Source: Ypsolopha sequella (Eukaryota > Arthropoda > Insecta > Lepidoptera > Ypsolophidae). From it: a stretch of DNA of 64,000 nt. Positions 23,801 to 29,589 of this stretch are shown here, piece by piece (positions within the stretch are counted from its first letter, which is position 1; the number at the start of each line of letters is the position of its first letter). The notes beneath the pieces were generated by a model. That model saw only the letters and a program-made list of their open reading frames with translations, was not told where the DNA came from and searched no databases. Location of the stretch: NCBI GenBank assembly GCA_934047225.1, contig OW203992.1, positions 11,645,501-11,709,500 on the forward strand, given 5' to 3'. A program made the position numbers and the translations under genes.

Positions 23801-25538
23801 CGCACATTTACGATGATGATTGGTTATGTTATTCTACTAACAATAGAAAACATTTCTATATTATGCAATACGTATTTTCCTATTTCATTTATTTCAGTTA
23901 CCATCAGTAAATAATTATAATCCATATAATAGCAACGTTTCGTCGATAACAGGTGTAAATACCGGTTAACGGCTTCGAACCGTATGAATAAACATCCAAG
24001 GTGAAACTTCAAGTAATGTGTGTTTGTTTGTAAAGCAAGGTTGTAACTGCAAGCAACTGGTTAAATAGCTATTTTTTATGAAATCATTAGGACTAGATAT
24101 CCTTCATGTATGGTTTGACCGAGAAAAAAATATAAGTTTGGAGATTTATGTCTATTAATACCCTACCACAAGTTTGCCTTGGCTTTACGTGTCAGAAGGG
24201 AATTTAGATTTCAAAGCATTTCATGTACCTATATCTGTATAAGCTAGAAATAATTCAGCAAACTACGCCGATATCAGCAATTGATAAGTTATTCAGTATA
24301 TCGAATTGCTGATAAAGGAATTATCTGTTATCATTGTGACAAAGCTCACAATGCGATAACATGAATATTTCTGCGTGATACCAATAAAGCGAAAAGTGAG
24401 CTCACCTTCGATATTTTTCCTTTTTTGTCTCAACTGGCATCAATACCGGTTCTGCAGAATTAGTTATGCACCACTCGTTCACTGCACTGACGGTCAAGAA
24501 CTCAGTGTCCGGTGCGTGGCACACCTCGGACCCGAACTCATCAGAAGACACTGTGATACTATCGTACCGCTGGTATGGAACCATATCGAACGACGATATA
24601 GACTTAACACTAACATTATCATAATTACTACGAGCACCAGAAACGTCCGAGGTCATCGACGAATCGTCATCCACTGCATCACTTCCACCTTCATCATTTA
24701 TTAAAGTATCTGTAGAGTGATCCCTAGAAATCGCATCTTCTCTGCCTTCGTCATTATCGTCATTACTAGCACTTTGTTCACTACTTTCTACATCGTCACT
24801 ACTTGTATTGGCACCGTTTTCTACATCCACTACAAGGGTGGTATCCCTTGTTGTGTCTTCCTCCGTATCAGAAACCTCAGATCGTTTCAAACACAGTAAC
24901 TTTTCTAGATCTCTTTGCTTGACGCCGTATGACCATAACGTTTCACCAGGATGACCTTGATTATGGCATACTGAAGATTTCCTTCTAATGACTGGGGGCT
25001 GTCTCGATCGTCTCATCACAATTGGAGAGGTACCAGATACACTCGTAAAAGAGGATCGTCTTTCCATCGTTGTTGTCTCTTCTGGCACTGAGGACTTACT
25101 GCTAACCGACGAGTTGTCATTAAACTGTTCCGGCGGCGGTGGCGCTGGCCTGTGAGGGATTCTAAAATCAGCACCAGATTTTCTATCCGAAATGAATCCA
25201 GATGAACTAGATTCAAAAGACACTTCTGAAGCGTTCGATAGTATCGAGTTTACTGATACGTTAGAGTTCCTATCTTGCGATTTAGTCACCGGACTGAGAT
25301 GTTGAAAGTGGGCTTGTATCGGATTAATGATACTGGTCAGGCTTCCTATCGCAGGATCTCTGTGCCTCGCGAGGCTCTCGTTGGAGTTGGTGAGATTGGT
25401 GGCGGTACGTTCAAAGCGCAGGATCATGTCTTTAACGCTTTTCCTCTGCGTTGTGATGACGTCTTCATCATTGTTTTCGTCGGAGGCCTCATCGTGGAGT
25501 TCATCCTCGAGCCGGGTGCAGATCTCCTCTTGCGTCAT
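2807..25538 (-). CDS. Puratrophin-1-like RhoGEF (partial gene, 3 exons seen)
   Basis: Guanine-nucleotide exchange factor for Rho-family GTPases. DH domains pull GDP off Rho at membranes and the cortical cytoskeleton. Coding exons seen on the minus strand are 24406-25538, 10117-10366 and 2807-2893. Exon 1 ends in phase 2 with AG and exon 2 starts with the single base A, so the junction reads AGA (Arg) and keeps frame. Exon 2 to 3 is phase 0. The encoded part is about 490 residues: a disordered Ser/Asp-rich region (1-377), then a DH domain from about 380 that is still open at the last exon. The rest of the DH domain and the expected PH domain are not in the window, so the 3' part lies left of base 1. 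Motifs such as FANIEKIHRFH and FNMYVMYSRNNKR fit puratrophin-1/PLEKHG4 better than Trio or MCF2. The subfamily rests on memory of family motifs, and a small exon inside the 14 kb intron cannot be excluded. Confidence 0.82.
3131..3475 (+). mobile_element. tRNA-derived SINE
   Basis: The 5' head looks like a tRNA with an A box (GGTAGCTCAGGGGTAGAA) and a B box (CAGGTTCGATCCC). The body continues TGAAGGAAAAACATCGTAAG and GAAACC, common in lepidopteran SINEs. The end reads CACCCTCGGGGATTTATGTC. An inverted relative is at 28605-28875. RhoGEF intron 2. Confidence 0.78.
3669..4098. mobile_element. TTAA-type MITE abutting the next
   Basis: Left end TTGAGGCGCTCTTATCCCA and right end TGGGATAAGAGCGCCTTAA are inverted repeats. 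The left TTAA is mutated to TTGA. 430 bp, no ORF. Confidence 0.72.
4095..4516. mobile_element. TTAA-flanked MITE (intact copy)
   Basis: Ends TTAAGGCGATATGCGAA and TTCGCATAGCCTCTTAA, each including TTAA. 422 bp. The sequence at the position where the 42-kb copy carries its foldback reads GACTATATAATC, the empty target. It abuts another element at the shared TTAA (4095-4098). It lies in intron 2 of the RhoGEF gene. Confidence 0.8.
4520..6335. other. RhoGEF intron 2, AT-rich stretch
   Basis: Apart from the (TA)n run and short AT-rich repeats I see nothing functional. No splice-flanked ORF was found on either strand. Confidence 0.5.
5632..5663 (+). repeat. (TA)n microsatellite
   Basis: A run of alternating T and A, about 30 bases, in RhoGEF intron 2. 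Confidence 0.9.
6340..6465 (+). mobile_element. LINE 3' tail
   Basis: 'TGGAAGAGATCTCTTTATAG', then GCCTTTGTACA and TGTACAATAAAGAATAAGAA is a typical 3' UTR plus polyadenylation signal and simple tail of an abundant lepidopteran LINE. Related tails are at 435-560 and 50870-51012. Confidence 0.5.
6935..7140. repeat. MITE family 2, partial copy
   Basis: The right end is clear (ATGGACGGGTACTATCGCCA, CTTAACACCCTGTATA). The left inverted repeat is missing, although the internal AATCAACTGTTCCATAGAAA part is present. Confidence 0.7.
7383..7645. mobile_element. Long-inverted-repeat MITE, family 1
   Basis: Near-identical in layout and length to 1107-1369, with ends (T)AACGTGTAACAGAAAGG and its complement, TA flanks and no ORF. 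It lies in intron 2 of the RhoGEF gene. Confidence 0.85.
8004..8112. mobile_element. Small foldback element
   Basis: TACAGTACTACAACTTTTAT and ACATCGACAATT pair with AATATTGTCGATGCAA and AGTGGTAGTACTGTA. A half copy is at 8525-8585. RhoGEF intron 2. Confidence 0.65.
8590..9825. other. RhoGEF intron 2, unassigned stretch
   Basis: No ORF, MITE ends or retroelement motifs recognised. The 9000-9120 block is less AT-rich (GCAACGACCTCACAAGTCAC) and may be old LINE sequence, but no frame supports it. Confidence 0.4.
9830..10070 (+). mobile_element. Possible SINE or LINE 3' piece
   Basis: The end 'CTGCCTAACCCTTCTGGGAT', GTAGGCGCGAAATAAA and a T-run resembles the 'CCTACCCCTTCGGGATAAAAGGCGTGA' 3' region (quoted here in part) of a common lepidopteran retroelement. 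It stops about 45 bp from the RhoGEF exon 2 donor. Confidence 0.35.
10117..10366 (-). CDS. RhoGEF exon 2: start of DH domain
   Basis: 250-bp exon with acceptor CTTCCAG above 10366 and donor GTGAGT at 10116-10111. It reads 83 codons after one carried base. It covers the first DH helices: the ERVNELIHTETVYVDRLRHV stretch matches the conserved helix-1 pattern (E-L-x-x-T-E-x-x-Y-V-x-x-L), followed by FANIEKIHRFHAEEFLPGL, the 'F.NI..I..FH..FL..L' segment of DH domains. Codons are much more GC-rich than the surrounding intron, as expected for a real exon. Confidence 0.92.
10522..11230 (+). repeat. 'TAGGGTTCCGTA...GGCCGG' dispersed family
   Basis: Starts TTAGGGTTCCGTACCT, carries GTCCGTCCGTCCGTATGTCA near the left, and ends CGCGAGTCTGACTCGCACTT, GACCGG. 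A related shorter member follows directly at 11229-11512 and ends TGCCGGTTTTTTTT. No ORF and no inverted ends. Confidence 0.75.
11229..11512 (+). repeat. Related short member of the GGTTCCGTA family
   Basis: TAAGGGTTCTGTACCCAAAG, CACCAGGCTGTATCTCATGA, ACAACAAATACTAAAAA and CGCGAGTCCGACTCGCACTT then TGCCGG and a T-run. This form is very common in Lepidoptera. Confidence 0.75.
11640..11900. repeat. Uninterrupted copy of the repeat split at 43.4 kb
   Basis: CCCGTCCAGCACAATAAGTC, AATGGCAAAGACCTTATTCG and CAACAAATTGGTGTGTTTTT match 43375-43453 plus 43716-43800. This copy has host-like sequence where the 43-kb copy carries a family 3 MITE. RhoGEF intron 1 to 2 side. Confidence 0.7.
12941..13141 (+). 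mobile_element. Helitron-like 3' fragment
   Basis: The end reads GCAGAGCCGCGGGCCAAAGG then CTAG followed by T, the lepidopteran Helitron 3' terminus. Upstream is GTCTGTCTGTCCGTCTGTCT and CTCGAGAACCACTCAACGG, often seen inside these elements. The 5' TC end was not found. Confidence 0.55.
13945..14145. repeat. Inverted repeat with TGACGTCACTTGAGAA arms
   Basis: TGACGTCACTTGAGAA at about 13951 and TTCTCAAGTGACGTCA at about 14124 are exact complements, probably the ends of a small MITE. Each arm also contains a CRE-like TGACGTCA. Confidence 0.5.
14295..14476 (-). mobile_element. Short non-autonomous Helitron-like element
   Basis: Read on the minus strand, it starts TCCGTACTATTATAAATGCG and ends CTAG. 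Just before the end there is a hairpin (CAGCG / CGCTG around TGGGCAAAGC). The flanking host bases are A on the 5' side and T on the 3' side, the exact Helitron target. 182 bp, no ORF. Confidence 0.78.
14498..14955 (-). pseudogene. RTE-like LINE ORF2 end with zinc finger
   Basis: The minus frame at 14952-14668 reads MVRMEDTRLPKEVFYSQLS, then HLRYKVVLKRHLTACGIPPG and SWEEAARECNWWRSV, the 'RM.D.RLPK..LYGEL' C-terminal region of RTE-like reverse transcriptases. After a frameshift, the next frame gives HCGRCNRPFKTKLGFASHIR (then AH), a C2H2 finger, and a TGA followed by a GATGATGATG trailer (14504-14526). The finger plus ATG-repeat tail supports an RTE-type 3' end. Confidence 0.72.
15014..15560. 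mobile_element. Foldback MITE interrupted by a second hairpin element
   Basis: Outer arms GCACAAAGTGCATAACTTAA and TTAAGTTATGCACTTTGCAC are complementary. The interior carries paired CTATTTGTC/ATAGTTCAGTATTAG-type segments. A foreign block at about 15304-15515 is flanked by the 15-base direct repeat CTACACAAGAAAAAC. Confidence 0.7.
15304..15515. mobile_element. Inserted hairpin element with 15-bp flanking repeat
   Basis: AAAACAATTAAAAAAATTAT and its complement pair around a core containing CGATATATTTCGGCCC. Both sides carry CTACACAAGAAAAAC. The long duplication is more like retrotransposition than TA-targeted DNA insertion. Confidence 0.6.
15563..15800. mobile_element. MITE family 2
   Basis: AAGATGAAGTTGCGGAAGCC at the left and GGAACTTCATCTTAACACCC at the right. 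The outer ten bases of the left end are lost or replaced where it meets the neighbouring MITE. Confidence 0.78.
15805..17150. other. RhoGEF intron 1, unassigned stretch
   Basis: Mostly AT-rich. A 200-bp GC-richer patch at 16735-16930 has open frames on both strands but no recognisable protein, and no splice sites fit the RhoGEF frame. Confidence 0.4.
17155..18310. repeat. Diverged direct duplication in RhoGEF intron 1
   Basis: 17155-17375 and 17985-18300 share ATTAGCTCTGAC(A)GTTACCC, CTTGAAATT.TGAATA and AATACAAAAAGCTTTTA in the same order. 17390-17560 also resembles 20190-20345 (CTTTAGCAGGACGTCCAC, CTACCCGAA). Confidence 0.55.
18727..18894. mobile_element. Hairpin element with GGGTCCGACC arms
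   Basis: TTTATACGAATCAATAATT at the left and its complement at the right enclose a second inverted pair: CGGTTTAAGATATATTTCGG, then GTCCGACC, against GGTCGGACCCGAAATATATC. Related 'ATATATTTCGG..CC' cores are at 15380, 21690 and 51205. Confidence 0.72.
18965..19137 (+). mobile_element. LINE 3' end with GGAT-type tail
   Basis: The sequence carries the common lepidopteran LINE ending 'TATGTCCAGCAGTGGACG', then GGCTGATGGATGGATGGATG. Upstream, GCGAGGGTTCCGGCACCGC and CCAACCCGCCTGCCCAGCG are shared in reverse orientation with 55000-55110. Confidence 0.6.
19373..20183 (+). repeat. GGTTCCGTA family copy
   Basis: TTAGGGTTCCGTAGTACC at the left, GTCCGTCCGTCCGTATGTCA, and GCGAGTCTGACTCGCACCTG, GCCAG and a T-run at the right. 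The interior is AT-rich. Confidence 0.75.
20545..20865 (+). repeat. Second copy of the 45.9 kb repeat body
   Basis: Shares TACAATGCTAAACATCAGTT, AAAAATATGGCGTGTTTT, GATTCAGTTTCCATATTTCA and the CAGATACTAAC block with 45885-46130. It lacks the Helitron-type end of that copy. Confidence 0.65.
21495..21661. mobile_element. Foldback MITE (AGCAGATTCT ends)
   Basis: AAGCAGATTCTTAAGG, TTAGTTTAAGTGCTGTCAAA, and the complements AGCACTAAAACTAAG and AGAATCTGCTT. A second member is at 39742-39892. Confidence 0.75.
22079..22195. repeat. Half copy of the TTAA MITE family
   Basis: Begins TTAAGAGGCTATGCGAATTT and carries GCAGTGCGAGAGGGGCGCAT, then breaks off at about 22195 into another repeat. Further partial copies are at 6640-6760, 40754-41180 and 52150-52280. 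Confidence 0.6.
22200..22452 (+). repeat. Repeat flanking RhoGEF exon 1 (left copy)
   Basis: AAAAAGCTAAAAACAGTAGT, GATATCTCAAAAAATTACGC and AAATATACTGATATTTCACT, ACAGGAGACG. The reverse complement occurs at 25808-26085. No ORF. Confidence 0.68.
22830..23608. mobile_element. Possible hAT-type element
   Basis: CAGTGGCGTG at the left pairs with CACGCCACTG at the right, the common hAT terminal motif, 779 bp apart. No target duplication is visible, and the interior is AT-rich without ORFs, so the boundaries are tentative. Confidence 0.4.
23610..24400. other. RhoGEF intron 1, stretch next to exon 1
   Basis: No repeat boundaries recognised. A short palindromic patch (AGCAATTGATAAG ... CGAATTGCTGATAA) lies at 24275-24320. 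The first bases after the exon 1 donor look like ordinary intron. Confidence 0.4.
24406..25538 (-). CDS. RhoGEF exon 1: Ser/Asp-rich N-terminal region
   Basis: Open for 377 codons plus two bases, ending at a GTGAGC donor (24405-24400). The start is the ATG at 25538, the first in-frame ATG after an upstream stop (reading MTQEEICTRLEDEL). The 23 codons above it are open but contain no ATG. The product has no folded domain I recognise. It has a short proline run (RPAPPPPEQ, about residue 130), basic Ser-rich patches such as RRSSF and RRKSSV that look like kinase sites, and a strongly acidic Ser/Asp stretch at about 224-302. This composition suits a regulatory N-terminus of a RhoGEF. A GC-rich stretch lies directly upstream. 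Confidence 0.82.
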
Positions 25539-25559
25539 GGTGAGACTAATCAGCTGTTC

Positions 25560-25720
25560 GGTGAGAGCGCGCGGTGCGCGTTCATAGCAGCATTCGCGGT
25601 GGCACACTACGCGGGTTTACGCGACGCGCGCGCGCACAGCTGCCAACCAAACGCGACTGATGAGCGCGCCGCCCGCGCGCCCGCCGCCGCCGGCGCTGCG
25701 CCTACCGTAATTCTTCGTAC
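25560..25720 (-). promoter_or_regulatory. GC-rich 5' zone of the RhoGEF gene
   Basis: The 160 bases upstream of the RhoGEF start are rich in GCGCGC and CGCCGCCG runs, in sharp contrast with the AT-rich surroundings. By position this is 5' untranslated sequence and probably promoter-proximal DNA. No TATA box or transcription start site can be fixed from the sequence. Confidence 0.4.
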
Positions 25721-25807
25721 TTGGGTGCGAAAATTATAAAGTTGATAAACAAAGTAAATGAGATTACGATACCAGATACCATTTTATTATTGAGCAATGG
25801 ACACGAC

Positions 25808-26085
25808 CCCTGTAGTGAAATATCAGTATATTTTTTATAGTAACTGATTAATTAGTTATAGCAAAGCACAAAACATTTAGAATTTTGAAAAATTCCTATT
25901 ATTACCGAAGTTAGCGTTAGCGATATCTATCACTTTTAGTATGAAATCATGCCATTAAGCTCACTTTAATTGCAAATAACTTCGTAATTTTCTAAGATAT
26001 CGAAAAAATTATTTTACTACTGTTTTCAGCTTTTTAAACGCAATTGATTTTCATAAAAATCTTCATGTAGGAGACGGGCTCATTG
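25808..26085 (-). repeat. Repeat flanking RhoGEF exon 1 (right copy, inverted)
   Basis: TGTAGTGAAATATCAGTATA and TTACTACTGTTTTCAGCTTT, the inverse of 22200-22452. It lies about 270 bp upstream of the RhoGEF start codon, beside the GC-rich zone. Confidence 0.68.
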
Positions 26086-26639
26086 TTTCGAAAATATTTT
26101 GCATTATGTTCTTTTCAAAGGGCATTATTTGATTGTGTTTACGGGTTTAGTAAATAAAACAACAAAATTCAATAACTAATCCTATATGGCTATATATCTA
26201 TAGTTATGGTATGTAATCAAGTACGTAGCTAGGGGGGGGGGTAGAGAGGGCCAGGCCCCATTTCCCCCGAATCCTTTTGGCTGATAGAAGAGTAAATTTC
26301 AGTTAAACTTATAACTAATAACTGTAATAAATATAAACTACCTCCGTCACTTTTTATTGTCTCTTTTATCTACATGTATATGGTCGTTGGAGGTGGTGGT
26401 GGTTTCAAATCTGGCCCACCACAGAATAAAATCATTGCTACGCCTTTGTTCTTAATTAATTGCAAACGTAATTGTGCTCCCGGGGTGAAATACTAGCATT
26501 CTGCCCACGACTCCGCCCGCGCTCAAGGCGTAACAAACTTGAACACCCTTTTCCTTTTTCACACTTTTCCTTGCTTGTCAGATGCCTACGTCGGAAAATG
26601 ACCTTTCCTTCAATGATAATCATGTCAAATCAAGCGTCC

Positions 26640-27240
26640 TATCATCTTCCCTCTTCTATTTTCAATCGTTTTTAACATACATCTTTGTTCCTGTACAATT
26701 CTCAGCACTTCCTCATTAGTCTTTTTCTCCGTCCAGCTAATTCTCTCCATCCTGCTCCAGCATCATATTTCAAATGCCTCACTTTTCTCTGTCTCTTTGC
26801 GTTTTACTACCATACCATGCAATGCTTCAGATATTGACTTTTAAAATGCGTTTCCGGACTCTTCTTGAGATCTTCGTTGTGAAGAGATTTTTCTTGTTGT
26901 TAAAGAGTCTTTTGGCCTTTGGGATCCTGGAAACGACGTCTGGGCTACATCTGAAGTCATTGGTGATAATACTTCCTTAATATATGAAATTATTGACTTA
27001 TTCTAGTCGTGTATTTTTAATATGATTTGGCTAGTCACTGATGTCTTTTTGGATTTGGACTATTTTTGGACTAAATCCATATTTTCTATTAGTGCTTGTA
27101 ACTCTGTTCTGTTTTCTGCAAAAGCTGCAATGTCGATGACAATCGAATTTAATAAATTGTATTCTTTCACCGTTAATTTTAATAGCCCCCATTTTTTTAC
27201 AAACACAATATCCGAATTTATTAATCAAAATAAATTTCCC
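26640..27240 (-). pseudogene. Degenerate LINE reverse-transcriptase fragment
   Basis: In broken minus-strand frames I can read IAAFAENRTELQALIENM, then KAKRLFNNKKNLFTTK, then IALYGSKTWTL and ERISWTEKKTNEEVLRIV. These are the end of the RT domain and the thumb region ('ALYG.ETWTL', 'M.RISWTDK..NEEVL') of RTE-like elements. Several stops and frameshifts are present. Confidence 0.65.
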
Positions 27241-27294
27241 GAATTATAATATAATTATAATATTTGTTTAATGGCGCATTTTATAACAATATTA

Positions 27295-27480
27295 AACACC
27301 TTTCATCCTAGATCCCAGCGATGCTGGGAGAAATCGCTTTAAGCGACAAGGCCGCCTTGTTACCTTAATTGCAATTGTTTTCTTTTGTAAGTTTTCTTTT
27401 ATAAAGTGCACGATATAGAGTATTTATCTTGTCTTGTTTTGTCGTCAAGAGTAATGGCATTGTGTGTGGAAAATACACAT
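27295..27480 (+). mobile_element. LINE 3' tail
   Basis: The 'GATCCCAGCGATGCTGGGAG' hairpin followed by AAATCGCTTTAAGCGACAAG and GCCGCCTTG, then an AT-rich trailer, is the usual 3' UTR of an abundant lepidopteran LINE. No ORF is attached. Confidence 0.5.
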
Positions 27481-27515
27481 CAATATAAAAAAAAAATGTT
27501 AAAATATTTTAAGCT

Positions 27516-27782
27516 TATATAAGGTCTTTCAATTTAAATGGAAAGTAATTTAGGAGGTGAATAAGTATCGTTAATACATCACATTCCACTGCAAAGTAAT
27601 TTTTTTGCGCGAACTTTTTCTTCACTTGTCCATACAAACTGAGTCAGGATCGGACCACTTTGTACTGAGAAGTGAAAAAAAAGTTCGCGCAAAAAAAAGT
27701 GTTTTGCAGTGGAATGTAACATATTAACGATACTGAATAACCTCCTTAATTACTTTCCATTTAAATTGAAAGACCTTATATA
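27516..27782. mobile_element. Foldback MITE (267 bp)
   Basis: TATATAAGGTCTTTCAATTT and AAATGGAAAGTAATT return inverted at 27740-27782, and the inner TTTTGCGCGAACTTTTT pair is also inverted. No ORF. Confidence 0.82.
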
Positions 27783-27993
27783 ATAATAGTGTTGAGCTAA
27801 TAAATTGATATAATTACTTTGGATAGATGGCGCCAGGGGCGTTCCTGGAACTTTTTGCTGAGGAATCAATAACAATGTATGAGTAGCAAAAAAATATAAA
27901 AACAATAAAAACGTTTTTTTTTTAATGTGAAAACATCCGCTAGCCTGCATTGGTGCCATAATTTTTGTTTATATTTTGGTACTAGTCATACTT

Positions 27994-28160
27994 GATAATA
28001 GTATCGATTCGGTGTAACACGGTTTAACTTATTTAACAGGACTAACCTTATTTTAAGCGTCTTTGTCTTTTCAATAAAGATGGAAGAAGACAGAAAGCTT
28101 AAATTAAGTTTAGTCCTGTCGAATAAGTTAAAGTGTGCTACACCGAATTGACACTATTGT
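27994..28160. mobile_element. Foldback MITE
   Basis: ATAGTATCGATTCGGTGTAA with TTATTTAACAGGACTAA, and the imperfect complement at 28100-28160 (TTAGTCCTGTCGAATAAG, CACCGAATTGACACTAT). Confidence 0.7.
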
Positions 28161-28604
28161 CATTGCTTTTCCAGCTAAAAATGGTAGCTCCGCCACTGGC
28201 TGGCGGTAAATATTACCTTACTTATTTATTTAATTTATTAATTTATATTACAAAAGTTACTATCTAGTCATACAAAGGTGCATTTGTGGATATATTAATA
28301 ATTTGCAATATTCCGCTAAACACTCTTACCATGCTATTCAAAATGCAGACTCAAGCACCACCCGCCCTCCCGCATAAAACAAAGGTGCAAACAAAAACCT
28401 TAAATTTATTGAAAATAATATTAGGTACCCACCTATAATGTTGAAATGAAACAAAGAAAAGAAATCCAGAAAACGTTTTATTTACCTTTATTTACATTTC
28501 TATCGACAAATAAATAAATCCCTTGCATTCAAAGAATCCTAATAACTTGATTTTTCATTACAGTTTTACGCAAAAGCTTTGATTTAAATAATAAGTGTGA
28601 ATAG

Positions 28605-28875
28605 GATAGATAGATATCGTCACGACATGAATCCCCGAGGGGTGTCAGTGGTGTTTCCCAGTGTCTACTGTGAAATTCAAGTCACAGTCCACACTCGTAC
28701 ACCCATGTTTCACCAACGATTATTTCATCCCAGTGTGGTGAGCCCTATCCGTACTTTGGGCACAAATTGGACCCACACTTAACGTGCCTTCCGAAGCACG
28801 CAGACTGATCACAAATGTGCCCTAACGAGATTTGAACCCGCGACCGATCACAGAAACGGTTAGAAATCGGCTATC
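28605..28875 (-). mobile_element. SINE related to the 3.1-kb copy
   Basis: The minus strand shows the B box GCGGGTTCAAATCTC, then GTGCCCAAAGTACGGATAGG and GCTCACCAC as in 3300-3350, and ends CCCTCGGGGATTCATGTCGT. It is diverged and shortened in the middle. Confidence 0.68.
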
Positions 28876-28879
28876 ACTT

Positions 28880-29111
28880 TATAAGAAGAAATTTAATCAA
28901 CCGCCCAAATTCATACTGGAAACTCAGTTAGTAATCAGGAAAAACGTTCAATAATCCTTTTTGTCGAAATCATAAAAAATCATTTTTTGTTCCCATACGA
29001 ACTGGATTACCTAGTTCAAACACAATTTTAGTACAAGCAAAAATTTTTTTCAAATTTTTCTTTTTGTATATCCAGTATGAATTCGGGCGGTTGATTAAAT
29101 TTCACCTTATA
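28880..29111. mobile_element. MITE related to family 3
   Basis: GAAATTTAATCAACCGCCCA followed by AATTCATACTGG, with the complement at 29060-29111. It shares the ATTCATACTGG core with family 3. It directly abuts the family 2 MITE at 29114. Confidence 0.75.
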
Positions 29112-29113
29112 TA

Positions 29114-29381
29114 CAGGTTGTTAAGATGGAGTTGCGGAAGCCGAAAACTGGCGATAGTACTCGTACAAATTAACAACTTTCCGCGAAAAAATATTGATAA
29201 TCGAGAAAAAAAACGGTTGTTTCAATACATTTTGATCGGGTCGGGTATGTTACTTTTCTATGGAAGTGCTGATTTTCTTTTTTGCGATTCGATGTTTAAA
29301 TTGGCTCCAAATTTAAAGTTGTTCGTATGGACGAGTACTATCGCCAGTTTCCGGCTTCCGCAACTTCATCTTAACACCCTG
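29114..29381. mobile_element. MITE family 2 in the 3' region of CRAL-TRIO A
   Basis: CAGGTTGTTAAGATGGAGTT at the left and CATCTTAACACCCTG at the right, TA on both sides. It lies 57 bp after the stop codon of CRAL-TRIO A, so the natural 3' UTR is either very short or runs into this element. Confidence 0.85.
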
Positions 29382-29437
29382 TATATAAAATATTAACAAT
29401 ATAACAACAAGTAAACTACCAATAAAACAATTCATCA

Positions 29438-29589
29438 TCAATCGACTTCGAGCTTCCTAAAGGACCCCTCGACCCCGAAGAGTTCTGATGAGGACTTCGG
29501 CTTTCCAGGTCGCTTCGACTCCACTGAAGCCTGATGGCTTTGTTCAATGTACCAATCGCGGTAGCTTTCAACCTTCGTTTTCCAATGAT
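29438..29589 (-). CDS. CRAL-TRIO A exon 6 (stop codon)
   Basis: 152 bp from acceptor TTGTTCAG to a TGA at 29440-29438. It encodes [19 protein letters not shown] and the C-terminal tail [13 protein letters not shown], a conserved ending also found in gene B (FGIQGSFRKLELD). Downstream sequence becomes a MITE about 57 bp after the stop. I see no canonical AATAAA between the stop and that MITE. Confidence 0.93.

Noticed and set aside
24275..24320. Palindromic patch as a regulatory operator
   Set aside because: Short, imperfect and isolated; nothing ties it to a regulator.
25275..25739. 154-codon plus-strand ORF
   Set aside because: Antisense shadow of RhoGEF exon 1 and its GC-rich leader; biased composition and no domain.
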